Source: an uncultured Paracoccaceae bacterium (GTDB taxonomy: Bacteria; Pseudomonadota; Alphaproteobacteria; Rhodobacterales; Rhodobacteraceae). From it: a DNA stretch of 64,000 nt. A model generated the notes under the pieces. That model was not told where the DNA came from. It did not search any database and saw only the letters and a list, made by a program, of their open reading frames with translations. This document shows positions 1 to 8,394 of this stretch, piece by piece; positions within the stretch are counted from its first letter, which is position 1; every line of letters starts with the position of its first letter. Location of the stretch: positions 79,179-143,178 of the forward strand of contig CANNFA010000008.1 in the NCBI GenBank assembly GCA_947503765.1. The letters run 5' to 3'. A program made the position numbers and the translations under genes.

Positions 1-105
1 CAGGAGCAGCGCGAAGGCCAGCGCGGGCAGCCACGGCTCCAGCCATGCCGGGATGCGGCCGGGCGGAAAAGCGGGATCGGGCGTCGCGCCGTGGGCAGGG
101 GTCAT
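1..105 (-). CDS. N-terminus of an unidentified, probably membrane protein (runs off the window)
   Basis: An ATG at 105 on the minus strand opens a frame that stays open to the window edge (35 codons). The peptide begins with a Pro-rich cytoplasmic-looking stretch. From about residue 20 it becomes hydrophobic (Trp, Leu, Ala), as at the start of a first membrane helix. It lies 177 bp downstream of the TetR gene on the same strand, so it may be a transporter or membrane enzyme of the neighbouring catabolic cluster. That role is inference; too little is present to name a family. Confidence 0.45.
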   Translation of the reverse strand, partial: MTPAHGATPDPAFPPGRIPAWLEPWLPALAFALLL

Positions 106-282
106 GCGGCGGCGATAGCCGATGCTCCGCAGGATCACAACAGGTCGCGCCGCGGGCCTGCGGTGACGCCAGAGGATATCGCGTTCAGTTTAATTCAGCC
201 GCCGGGGCCAACGCGCCCTTCTTCGAAAACGCTGCCTCGCCCCGGCCGCTGACGACTTGAATCCGAATGACCGCGACGCGCT

Positions 283-942
283 TCAAACCCTGCTCATGGC
301 ACCGCCGAAACGCGGATGTTCGTGCGCGCCCGCAGCGGCGCGGCTGTCCAGCAGGTCCAGCACATCGTCAAGCGCCTCTGCCGCGCGATCCCAGCGCCGC
401 TCCTGCGGGCCGCCAAGCTGCCGGTCCATCGCCATCGTCGCCGCGCCGTGCAGCGTGAACCAGACCGTCCGCGCCAGCGCATCGGACGCCGGTGCAGCGG
501 CAGCCCTGTCCGGCAGTGCCGCATCGAGGTTCCGGGCGATCGGGCGGATCGCGATGTCGAACAGGTCGATCCCGGAGCCGCCGGTGTCGTGGTCCGGCGC
601 GAAGATCAGCCGGTAGATCGCCGGGCTTTCCCGTGCAAGCCCGAGGATCCGCCTGCCGCCATCGCGGATGCGCTGCATGGGCGGGGTGCCGGGTGCCTCC
701 GTATCGGTTGCGATCAGGATCCGGCCATCGGCGGAAAGATCGTGGACGGCCTGCATGCGCGCCTGCTCAAGCAGATCGCCCTTGCTGCGGAAATGGGCAT
801 AGAGCGCGGGCGCGCTGCACCCGATCCGCCGCGCCAGGACCGACAGCGACAGGCTTCCGGGGGTGCCGCGCAACAGCGCAAGGGACTCGGAAATCGCACG
901 TCCCTTGATATCGATGGCGTCTTCTTTCTTCGGCCGGGCCAT
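283..942 (-). CDS. TetR/AcrR family transcriptional regulator
   Basis: A 219-residue protein, normal length for the family. The N-terminal helix-turn-helix lies at about residues 33-55, with the pattern LSVLARRIGCSAPALYAHFR followed by SKGDLL, which is typical of TetR recognition helices. The rest is an all-helical ligand-binding domain of the WHG type. The start at 942 is chosen because the conserved ARPKK N-terminus begins there; further upstream in-frame sequence is unlike the family. The gene is divergent from the isomerase/kinase genes at 1180-3050, with 237 bp between them, so it is the likely local repressor of the sugar cluster. The effector is unknown. Confidence 0.85.
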   Translation of the reverse strand: MARPKKEDAIDIKGRAISESLALLRGTPGSLSLSVLARRIGCSAPALYAHFRSKGDLLEQARMQAVHDLSADGRILIATDTEAPGTPPMQRIRDGGRRILGLARESPAIYRLIFAPDHDTGGSGIDLFDIAIRPIARNLDAALPDRAAAAPASDALARTVWFTLHGAATMAMDRQLGGPQERRWDRAAEALDDVLDLLDSRAAAGAHEHPRFGGAMSRV

Positions 943-1018
943 GAAGAAATCCGGTGTTTTTCGCGGGCCGCCATGCCCCGAGGCGCCGAATGCGCGCGGG
1001 GCGGCGTCGCCCATACCG

Positions 1019-1031
1019 CCATAACCTATGG
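1019..1031. promoter_or_regulatory. Candidate operator palindrome in the divergent TetR/isomerase intergenic region
   Basis: CCATA-ACC-TATGG is a perfect 5-bp inverted repeat with a 3-bp spacer. It sits near the middle of the 237-bp gap between the TetR start (942) and the isomerase start (1180). Position and symmetry suit a TetR-family operator. No binding evidence can be drawn from sequence alone, and a 10-bp match can occur by chance. Confidence 0.35.
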
Positions 1032-1179
1032 TTCCGCGGCATCTTTGAAACCCGTCGAACGCAATATGTGATCGGACCGGCAGGAATTCTCCGACGCGGC
1101 CGGGGGTGCGGGGCCGATGGACGCGCGCGGCCGGACATGGTTTATCGGTACGCGCGAGATCACGGCAGGAAGGAACGCC

Positions 1180-2157
1180 ATGACCGGCACGCTGCACAAC
1201 CGTCCGCGCTATGCCGCGCGGCTGAATGCGTTCAAGCGCAAGGGCGGCGGCATCGCCGACATGATCGCGGCCGCCGGCCGGGTCGGCGGGCTGGATGCGG
1301 CCGATCTGAACTATCCCGACCATTTCGACGGCCAGACAGCGGCCGGCCTGTCGCGGATGCTGGCCGATCAGGGCATGGCGGCGAACGGGCTGGCGATGCG
1401 CTATTACACTGAGGCCGAATTCGCCATCGGCGCCTTCACCAATCCCGACCCGGCCATCCGCCGCGCCGCCATCGACCTGACGAAACGCGGCATCGACGCG
1501 GCGGCGGAGATGGGCGCGCCGCTGATGACGCTGTGGATGGGGCAGGACGGGTTCGACTATGCGTTCCAGCTTGATTACGCCGCCGCCTGGGATGCCACCA
1601 TCGCCGCCCTGCAGGAGGTCGCGGATCATAACCCCGCTGTCGCCATATCCATCGAGTACAAGCCGAACGAGCCGCGCGCCTTCGCGCTGATGCCCGATAT
1701 CGGCACGACGCTGCTGGGCGTGACGGAGGCAGATCGTCCCAACCTGGGCGTGACGCTGGATTTCGCGCATGTGCTTTATGCCGACGAGATGCCGGCCCAT
1801 TCCGCGCGGCTGGTCGACCGGCATTCGCGGCTGCTGGGGGTGCATCTGAACGACGGCTACGGCAAGCGCGATGACGGGCTGATGGTGGGAACGGTGCATC
1901 CCGTGCAGACGGTGGAGCTGTTCGTGGAACTGTCGCGCATCGGCTATGATGGCGTGATCTATTTCGACACCTTCCCCGATCAGTCCGGCCTGTCGCCGGT
2001 GGAAGAGGCGCGCACCAATATCGAGATCGCGGAACGCCTGCGCGCGCTGGCCGGGCCGCTGGCGCGGGATGGGGCGCTGGCGGCGGCGATTGCCCGGCAG
2101 GACGCGGCGGAAAGCCAGCGGATCGTGGCCCGCGCGCTCTATGGCGGCGCGGCATGA
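1180..2157 (+). CDS. Sugar phosphate isomerase/epimerase, xylose isomerase-like TIM barrel
   Basis: A 325-residue protein. The start at 1180 follows an AGGAA ribosome site 6 bp upstream. Candidate divalent-metal ligands of the xylose-isomerase-like barrel are in the expected order: Glu159 in SIEYKP, Asp194 in TLDFAH, His222 in VHLNDG, and Asp263 in YFDTFP in place of the more usual Glu. This family includes isomerases and epimerases of sugars, sugar acids and inositol intermediates (IolE, IolO, Hyi). The substrate here is not evident. The stop codon overlaps the start of the PfkB kinase (ATGA), so the two are translated together and probably act in succession. Confidence 0.85.
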   Translation: MTGTLHNRPRYAARLNAFKRKGGGIADMIAAAGRVGGLDAADLNYPDHFDGQTAAGLSRMLADQGMAANGLAMRYYTEAEFAIGAFTNPDPAIRRAAIDLTKRGIDAAAEMGAPLMTLWMGQDGFDYAFQLDYAAAWDATIAALQEVADHNPAVAISIEYKPNEPRAFALMPDIGTTLLGVTEADRPNLGVTLDFAHVLYADEMPAHSARLVDRHSRLLGVHLNDGYGKRDDGLMVGTVHPVQTVELFVELSRIGYDGVIYFDTFPDQSGLSPVEEARTNIEIAERLRALAGPLARDGALAAAIARQDAAESQRIVARALYGGAA

Positions 2158-3050
2158 GCGGGGTCTTCGTCGTCGGCGCGCTGCACTGGGACGTCGTGGT
2201 CGATGCGCCCCACCTGCCAAGGCTGGACGAGACGGTGACGGGGCGCGCCGTCGCCTACCGGTTCGGCGGCAAGGGCGGCAATCAGGCGGTGGCCGCCGCG
2301 CGCTTCGGCGCCTCTGCGGCGATGGCCGGGCGGGTCGGCGGCGATGCCTTCGGCGAGAACATGCTACGCGTGCTGGATGCCGCCGGGGTCGACCGGATCC
2401 AGGTGCGCGTGGTGGACGGCGCTTCGGGGATGAGCGTGGCGATCACCGATGCCAATGCCGGCTATGGCGCCGTGATCGTGTCGGGCGTCAATGCCGGGAT
2501 CGTGCCACATCAGATCGAGGTGCCGCGTGATACAGGTGTACTGCTGCTGCAGAACGAGATCCCAGAGCCGGTGAACCTTGCAGTGGCGCAAAAGGCGCCC
2601 GAGCAGACGCTGGTGATCCTGAACGCGGCCCCGGCGCGGCCGGTGGATGCGCGCCTGCTGGAGCGGGTGGATGTGCTGGTGGTCAACCGCGTCGAGGCTG
2701 CGGTGCTGACCGGGCAGGATCCCGAAACAACGGATACCGAGGCGGCGCTGGCCGCGCTACGGCGCATGGGGCCGGGGGCGGTGATCGTGACCCTTGGCAG
2801 CGACGGGCTGATCGGGGCGGGGCCTGAAGGGCGCGTGTTCCGGCGGCGCGCGCATGCGGTCAAGGCGATGTCGACCCACGGGGCGGGGGATGCCTTCATC
2901 GGCGCGCTGGCGGCGGACCTGGTACAGGGCGCGGCGCTGGCGCCGGCCTGCGATTTCGCGCAGGCCGCCGCGGCGCTGGTGGTCGCCACCGATCCCGCGC
3001 GGCGCGAGCGGTTGACGCGAGCCGATGTGGCGGCGTTCCGGGGCGGATAG
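2154..3050 (+). CDS. PfkB-family carbohydrate kinase (ribokinase-like)
   Basis: A 298-residue cytoplasmic kinase with the two PfkB signatures: GGKGGNQA at about residues 38-45, and the catalytic loop THGAGDAF near residue 245, in which the Asp is the general base. Length and motifs match ribokinase. An early GALHWDVVVDAPHLP segment matches the usual first strand. It overlaps the preceding isomerase by 4 bp, so its substrate is probably the isomerase product. Ribose, a ketose or a keto-aldonate (as in IolC/IolK) are all possible. Confidence 0.88.
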   Translation: MSGVFVVGALHWDVVVDAPHLPRLDETVTGRAVAYRFGGKGGNQAVAAARFGASAAMAGRVGGDAFGENMLRVLDAAGVDRIQVRVVDGASGMSVAITDANAGYGAVIVSGVNAGIVPHQIEVPRDTGVLLLQNEIPEPVNLAVAQKAPEQTLVILNAAPARPVDARLLERVDVLVVNRVEAAVLTGQDPETTDTEAALAALRRMGPGAVIVTLGSDGLIGAGPEGRVFRRRAHAVKAMSTHGAGDAFIGALAADLVQGAALAPACDFAQAAAALVVATDPARRERLTRADVAAFRGG

Positions 3051-3075
3051 GCCGCCCGCCGACCCGCCCGCCGCC

Positions 3076-3918
3076 TTATACGTCCAGCGAATAGAACTCC
3101 GCCGCGGTGCCGCCGAACACCCTTGCGCGTTCGGCGCCGGACAAACCTGCGGTCAGCGCCTCGGCGGCTTCGCGCCAAGCGTCGTATTCGCAGACCAGCC
3201 GCACCACCGGCCAGTCCGACCCCCACATCACCCGGTCGGGGCCGAACACCGTCAGGACATGCTCGGCATAGGGGCGCAGCGCCTCGACCGTCCAGTCGCC
3301 ATCGGTTTCGGTCACGATCCCCGACAGCTTGCAGTAGGCGTCGGTGTCGTCGGCGATCTTCTTCATCCCGTCGGCCCAGAAGCGGAAATTCTCGTCCGAA
3401 TGATCGCGGATCTGCGGTTTCATGCAGTGATCCACGACCGTCTTCATCTGCGGATAGCGCGTCAGGATCTGGTGGAAATTCGCCAGGTGGCGCGGGAAAC
3501 CCAGCGCGTCGAAGGTCAGGCCCAGTTCCGCCAGCGCGCCGTAGGCCCATTGCACGTCGTCCCGCAGCATCCAGTCGTCATCGGGGATGTCCTGGATCAT
3601 CGGCCGCACGCCCTTGAATTTCGGGTGCTTGGCCAGCCGTTCCAGATGCGCGCGGTGCTCGGGCCGCTCGAAGTCGACCCAGCCGACGACACCGGCGATA
3701 TGCGGCGTCGCATCGGCGAGGCCCAGCATGTACTCGGTCTCTTCCACCGTCGGGGCGGCCTGCACCAGAACCGTATGGTCGATCCGGTGCGCCGCGCGGG
3801 CCGCATCCAGATCGGCGGGGAAATAGGTGCGGGCCAGCGTCGCGTTGTCCATCGGCATCCAGCCGTAATCGCCCCGTGCGGGGTTCCAGAAATGCTGGTG
3901 CGCATCCACCTGTGCCAT
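3076..3918 (-). CDS. Amidohydrolase, L-fuconolactonase-like (COG3618)
   Basis: A 280-residue metal-dependent hydrolase. It opens with DAHQHFW, the first metal motif of the COG3618 amidohydrolases, and has the late GSDWPV motif carrying the catalytic Asp at about residue 245. Characterised members hydrolyse sugar lactones such as L-fuconolactone or L-rhamnono-lactone. The adjacent aldo/keto reductase ends 2 bp upstream and would supply a lactone by oxidising an aldose, so the pair looks like an oxidative entry step. The pair is convergent with the kinase gene, leaving only 25 bp between the two stops. Confidence 0.85.
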   Translation of the reverse strand: MAQVDAHQHFWNPARGDYGWMPMDNATLARTYFPADLDAARAAHRIDHTVLVQAAPTVEETEYMLGLADATPHIAGVVGWVDFERPEHRAHLERLAKHPKFKGVRPMIQDIPDDDWMLRDDVQWAYGALAELGLTFDALGFPRHLANFHQILTRYPQMKTVVDHCMKPQIRDHSDENFRFWADGMKKIADDTDAYCKLSGIVTETDGDWTVEALRPYAEHVLTVFGPDRVMWGSDWPVVRLVCEYDAWREAAEALTAGLSGAERARVFGGTAAEFYSLDV

Positions 3919-3920
3919 GG

Positions 3921-4958
3921 TCAAGCCTCCTGTCCGGTCGGGGCGTCCTTGCGCATCAGCCCCTCTGCCTTCAAATCCTGCCACAGTGCGGCGGGGATGT
4001 CCGCGCGCACCGCAGCCAGGTTCGATTCCATCTCGGCCACGCCCTGCCCGCCGGGGATCACCGAGACCACGGCGGGATGCAGCAGCGGAAAGCGGAACGC
4101 GGCATCCACAAGGCGCACGTCGTGGCGGGTGCAGACCGCCTCGATCCGGCGCACGCGGTCCAGGATCTCTGGCGGGGCGGGGTCGTAGTTGTAGTACGCC
4201 CCCTCGCGCGGGCCGGTGGCGAGGATGCCCGAATTGTACGGCCCGCCGATCACGATGCCGATGCCCTGTCGCTCGCAGAGCGGCAGGAAGCTGTCCAGCG
4301 CCTCCTGCTCCAGCAGGGTATAGCGCCCGGCCAGCAGGAACAGGTCGAAATCGCCGCGCTCGGCAAGCCATTGCGCGGGCTGCCATTCGTTGATCCCCGC
4401 GCCGAACGCGCCGATCACGCCCTGGTCGCGCAGCTCGCTGAGCGCGCGGTAGCCGCCCTCCATGAACTCGGCCAGCCTTGCATCCAGCGCCTCCTGGGTG
4501 CGGTGGTTGAACAGGTCCAGATCGTGGGCATAAAGGATATCGACCCGCGACACGCCCAGCCGTTCCAGCGAGAAGTCGAGGCTGCGCATCACGCCGTCAT
4601 AGCCGTAATCGTAGACTTCCTGCCGGGCGGGCACGTCGAACCACTTGTCCCTGCCGTCGCGTTCCTCTGGCGGGCAGGCGCGCAGAAGCCGGCCGACCTT
4701 GGTGGACAGCACGTATTCGCCGCGCGGCTTGCCGCGCAGGAACCGGTTGATCCGCGTTTCCGACAGCCCCAGCCCGTAAAGCGGCGCAGTGTCGTAGTAC
4801 CGCGCGCCGTTCTGCCAGGCGATGTTCAGCAGATCGTCCACCTCGGTATCGGTGACCGCCCGGTAGAGATTGCCGATCGGCGCGCCGCCAAAGCCCATTT
4901 CCGTGAAGGTCAGCCCGCCCGTTCCGCGCCTGTCCCAGTGCCGTGTCGCGATGGTCAT
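3921..4958 (-). CDS. Aldo/keto reductase, D-threo-aldose 1-dehydrogenase (L-fucose/L-galactose dehydrogenase) type
   Basis: A 345-residue AKR barrel. The catalytic tetrad is visible: Asp and Tyr in YYDTAPLYGLG near residue 55-62, Lys in LSTKVGR, and His in ILYAHDLD. Relatives oxidise L-fucose, L-galactose or D-arabinose to the lactone with NAD(P), or act as pyridoxal dehydrogenases. The COG3618 lactonase that follows 2 bp later favours an aldose-to-lactone role. The start at 4958 is followed by the usual family N-terminus (TGGLTFTEMGFGGAPIGNLY). Confidence 0.87.
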   Translation of the reverse strand: MTIATRHWDRRGTGGLTFTEMGFGGAPIGNLYRAVTDTEVDDLLNIAWQNGARYYDTAPLYGLGLSETRINRFLRGKPRGEYVLSTKVGRLLRACPPEERDGRDKWFDVPARQEVYDYGYDGVMRSLDFSLERLGVSRVDILYAHDLDLFNHRTQEALDARLAEFMEGGYRALSELRDQGVIGAFGAGINEWQPAQWLAERGDFDLFLLAGRYTLLEQEALDSFLPLCERQGIGIVIGGPYNSGILATGPREGAYYNYDPAPPEILDRVRRIEAVCTRHDVRLVDAAFRFPLLHPAVVSVIPGGQGVAEMESNLAAVRADIPAALWQDLKAEGLMRKDAPTGQEA

Positions 4959-5181
4959 CGGTCCCTCCCTGTTGGTCCGCCGCGCGGGTTCGGGGTGACG
5001 TTAGTGCAGGATGCGGCGGGATGGAACAGCCCGGTGCCGGACATGCCGTGCGCCGCCGCATAACGTCTTGCGTTCGGCGGATCGGGCGGTAGGCTCGGCC
5101 GAAATCGGGAGGATACGGGATGAGCAGGCGCAGACAGCTCTTTGGCAACCGCAAGTCGGGGATCGCCAAAGGGGGCGGGAC

Positions 5182-6300
5182 ATGACCGGCCCCGAGACGC
5201 AGGAGCGGCAGGGCCGGCTGGCGCGCGATCTGGCCGACCTGATGCTGGTGCCGGGCCTGTCGGGCCACGAGGACCGCGTGCGCCGGGCCATCGCCGGCAA
5301 GCTGTCCGAGGACGGGATCGACAGCCGCTCGGACCGGCTGGGCAACCTGATTGCGACATTCGAGGGGGCGGAAGACGCGCCTTCGGTCATGCTTTTTACA
5401 CATATGGATCAATTGGGATTCATTGTGCGAAAAGTGGAAGAGGACGGGTTGATCCGGGTCGAGCGGCTTGGCGGCGTGCCCGAGCGCGCGCTTGCCTCGC
5501 AGCCGGTGCTGCTGTGCGGTGCCAAGGGAGACGTGGCGGGGATCATCTACAACAAGGCGCATCACGCCACCCAGCCGGACGAGAAGTTCACCGTCACCAA
5601 GACCCCCGATCTGCGGATCGACACCGGCCACGGATCGAAAGCGGCGGTCGAGGCGGCGGGGATCGCGATCGGAACGCCGGTGGTCTACCGGCCGCACGTC
5701 CTGCCGCTGGCGAACGGGCGCATAGCAGGCACCAGCGTCGACGACCGTGCCGGCTGTGCCGTGCTGGTCGAGGTGGCGCGCGCCATGGCGGCGCGGGAAG
5801 GCGGGCCGACCGTGCATGTCGTGTTCACGACGCAAGAGGAATTCAACCTGCGCGGCGCCCAGGTCGCGGCGCAGACGCTGAAGCCCGATATCGCTGTGCA
5901 GATCGACATCATGCTGACCAGCGACACCCCAGAAATGGCCGACCGCGGCGAGATGCTGCTTGGCGGCGGGCCGGGGATCAGCCTTTATTCCTTCCACGGG
6001 CGCGGCACGCTGAACGGCGTGATCCCGCACCCGTCGGCCGTGCGGCTGATGGAGGATACCGCGGCCGCCGAGGGCCTGACGCTGCAACGATCCGCACAAG
6101 TCGGCGTATTGACGGATCTGTCCTATGTGCAGCTCGTGGGCGAGGGGGTTGTCGCGATAGATGCGGGATTCCCGATGCGCTATTCCCATTCCAGCCTTGA
6201 AATGTGCGATCTGTCCGATCTGGAGGGGCTGACGCAATTGCTGATCGCGGCGGCGGCGCGGATCGGGCCGGATTTCGACCTCCTGAGGGACGGCGCATGA
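5182..6300 (+). CDS. M42-family metallopeptidase (endoglucanase/aminopeptidase FrvX-like)
   Basis: A 372-residue dinuclear-metal enzyme. The M42 ligand set is complete: His and Asp in HMDQLGF (about 74-80), bridging Asp in GTSVDDRAG (about 183), the catalytic Glu pair in TTQEEFNLRG (about 219), Asp in TSDTPE, and the last His in YSHSSLE (about 336). M42 enzymes are aminopeptidases or deblocking peptidases, and the family is often mislabelled cellulase. The start follows GGGGGCGGGA. Its stop overlaps the FGGY kinase start, which is an unusual coupling of a peptidase fold to sugar kinases and may mean that the substrate is an amide- or aminoacyl-linked sugar. Confidence 0.87.
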   Translation: MTGPETQERQGRLARDLADLMLVPGLSGHEDRVRRAIAGKLSEDGIDSRSDRLGNLIATFEGAEDAPSVMLFTHMDQLGFIVRKVEEDGLIRVERLGGVPERALASQPVLLCGAKGDVAGIIYNKAHHATQPDEKFTVTKTPDLRIDTGHGSKAAVEAAGIAIGTPVVYRPHVLPLANGRIAGTSVDDRAGCAVLVEVARAMAAREGGPTVHVVFTTQEEFNLRGAQVAAQTLKPDIAVQIDIMLTSDTPEMADRGEMLLGGGPGISLYSFHGRGTLNGVIPHPSAVRLMEDTAAAEGLTLQRSAQVGVLTDLSYVQLVGEGVVAIDAGFPMRYSHSSLEMCDLSDLEGLTQLLIAAAARIGPDFDLLRDGA

Positions 6301-7802
6301 CCTATACGCTGGGGATCGACATCGGCACCTATCAATCCAAGGGCGTGCTGGTCGACGGCAGCGGCAACATCGTCGCCGAGGCGCGGGTTCCGCATGAAAT
6401 GATCGTGCCGCGCCCCGGCTGGGCGGAACACCGCGCCGACGAGGATTGGTGGGACAATTTCAAGGCGATCACGCGCGAGATTCTGGCCACCGCGAAGGCC
6501 AGCGGCATCGACCCGGCCGAAATCGCCTGTATCGGCACCAGCGGCATCGGCCCCTGCATGCTGCCGGTGGACAAGGATGGCACGCCGCTGATGAACGCGG
6601 TGCTCTACGGCGTCGACAGCCGCGCCGGCGCCGAGATCGAGGAACTGACCGCCCGGATCGGCGAGGACACGATCATGGCGCGCTGCGGCAACGCGCTGAC
6701 CTCGCAATCGGTGGGGCCCAAGATCCTGTGGCTGGCGCGCAACCGGCCCGAGATCTTCGCGCGCACGGCGCAGGTGCTGAACTCCACCAGCTACCTGACC
6801 TATCGGCTGACGGGCGAATACACGGTCGACCATTATACCGCCGCCAATTTCACCCCGCTCTATGATGTCAACGCGCAGGACTGGGCCGCCGACCTGGCCG
6901 AGGGGATCGTGCCGCTGGACCGGCTGCCAAGGCTGCTGTGGTCGACCGAGATCGCAGGCCATGTGACCGCCGCCGCCGCCGCCGAGACGGGGCTGGCCGA
7001 GGGAACGCCGGTGACCGCCGGCACCATCGACGCCGCCGCCGAGGCGGTCAGCGTCGGTGTGCGCCGCCCCGGCGACATGATGATGATGTACGGCTCGACC
7101 GTGTTCATCATCCAGGTCACGGCCGAACGGGTGAACGACGCGCGGCTGTGGTATGCGCCCTGGCTTTACCCCGGCGCGCATGCCTCGATGGCGGGGCTGG
7201 CCACGTCGGGCACGCTGACCCACTGGTTCCGCGACCGGTTCGCCCGCGAATTGCCGCGAGAGACGGCGTTCGAGGCGCTGTCGGCAGAGGCTGCCGCCTC
7301 GCCCCCCGGCGCGAACGGGGTGCTGATGCTGCCCTATTTCGCGGGCGAGCGGACACCGATCCACGACCCGTATGCCAAGGGCGCCTTTTTCGGCCTGAAC
7401 CTCACGCATACGCGCGGCGACCTGTTCCGCGCGCTGATCGAAGGGATCGCCAGCGGCACCGCGCATGTGTTCGAGACCTATGCCGAGGTCGGCGCGCCGC
7501 CCAAGCGGATCCTCGCGGTGGGCGGCGGCACCAACAATCCGGTCTGGCTGCAATCGACGTCCGATTATGGCGGGCTGCCGCAGATCGTCTGCGAAAAGAC
7601 CGTGGGCGCGTCCTATGGCGATGCCTTCCTGGCCGCCTGCGCGGTGGGGCGGGCGGCCCCCGATGACATCGAGGCGTGGAACCCCGCGGTGCGCACCGTC
7701 ACGCCAGAGGATCACCCGGTGGTCAAACGGCAATACGCGCTGTTCAAGCGGCTGCACGGCCAGACCCGCGACATCGCGCGGGAACTGGACGGGCTGTCGT
7801 GA
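6297..7802 (+). CDS. FGGY-family carbohydrate kinase
   Basis: A 501-residue kinase of standard family length. The N-terminal nucleotide-fold motif GIDIGTYQSKGVLVD is present. The candidate catalytic Asp lies in AGTIDAAAEAVSVG (about 243), and the C-terminal FGGY adenosine signature is GGGTNNPVWLQ (about 412). Family members phosphorylate xylulose, ribulose, fuculose, gluconate, erythritol or glycerol; the specificity here cannot be read from sequence. It is translationally coupled to the M42 enzyme by ATGA and followed 31 bp later by the SIS protein, a likely isomerase acting on the phosphorylated product. Confidence 0.9.
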   Translation: MTYTLGIDIGTYQSKGVLVDGSGNIVAEARVPHEMIVPRPGWAEHRADEDWWDNFKAITREILATAKASGIDPAEIACIGTSGIGPCMLPVDKDGTPLMNAVLYGVDSRAGAEIEELTARIGEDTIMARCGNALTSQSVGPKILWLARNRPEIFARTAQVLNSTSYLTYRLTGEYTVDHYTAANFTPLYDVNAQDWAADLAEGIVPLDRLPRLLWSTEIAGHVTAAAAAETGLAEGTPVTAGTIDAAAEAVSVGVRRPGDMMMMYGSTVFIIQVTAERVNDARLWYAPWLYPGAHASMAGLATSGTLTHWFRDRFARELPRETAFEALSAEAAASPPGANGVLMLPYFAGERTPIHDPYAKGAFFGLNLTHTRGDLFRALIEGIASGTAHVFETYAEVGAPPKRILAVGGGTNNPVWLQSTSDYGGLPQIVCEKTVGASYGDAFLAACAVGRAAPDDIEAWNPAVRTVTPEDHPVVKRQYALFKRLHGQTRDIARELDGLS

Positions 7803-7833
7803 CCCGGCGCCCGGACGCGGCCCGGGACACACC

Positions 7834-8391
7834 ATGATGCAGGACCGGTTGCAGACCGCGCTGGCCGAACTCGGCGCCGCCCTGTCCGGTATCGACGCGG
7901 GCGAGGTGGAAACCGCCTGCGACCGGATCGCGGGCGCGCGGCGCATCGTGCTCTATGGCTGCGGCCGCGAGGGGCTGATGATGCGCGGCCTGGCGATGCG
8001 GCTCTATCACCTGGGGCTGGATGCGCATGTGCAGGGAGAGATGGGGACGCCGCCCGTGGGGCCGGGCGATCTGCTGATCGTCTCGGCCGGGCCGGGGGAA
8101 CTGGCCACCGTCACCGCCCTGATGCGCGTCGCGCAGGAGGCCGGCGCCGGCGTGCTGTTCCTGACGGCGAGGCCGGATACGGCCAGCGCCGCGCTGGCCG
8201 AAATGATCCTCACGATCCCCGCCCAGACCATGGCAAGCGACCGCTCCGGCGCGGCCAGCGCGGTGCTGCCGATGGGTTCGGTCTATGAAGGCGCGATGTT
8301 CGTGCTGTTCGAGATCGTGATCGACATGCTGCGCACCCGGCTGGGCGTGACCCCCGAGGCGATGCGCGCCAACCACACCAATCTGGAGTGA
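7834..8391 (+). CDS. SIS-domain sugar phosphate isomerase, 6-phospho-3-hexuloisomerase-like
   Basis: A 185-residue single SIS domain, the size of HxlB-type hexuloisomerases. The phosphosugar-binding loop GCGREGLMMRGLAMRLYHLG is followed by LLIVSAGPGELATV, matching the two conserved strands and loops of the fold. No hexulose-phosphate synthase (HxlA) is next to it, so formaldehyde fixation is unlikely. Isomerisation of the phosphate made by the FGGY kinase is a better guess. Three bases separate it from the creatininase-family gene. Confidence 0.82.
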   Translation: MMQDRLQTALAELGAALSGIDAGEVETACDRIAGARRIVLYGCGREGLMMRGLAMRLYHLGLDAHVQGEMGTPPVGPGDLLIVSAGPGELATVTALMRVAQEAGAGVLFLTARPDTASAALAEMILTIPAQTMASDRSGAASAVLPMGSVYEGAMFVLFEIVIDMLRTRLGVTPEAMRANHTNLE

Positions 8392-8394
8392 AAG

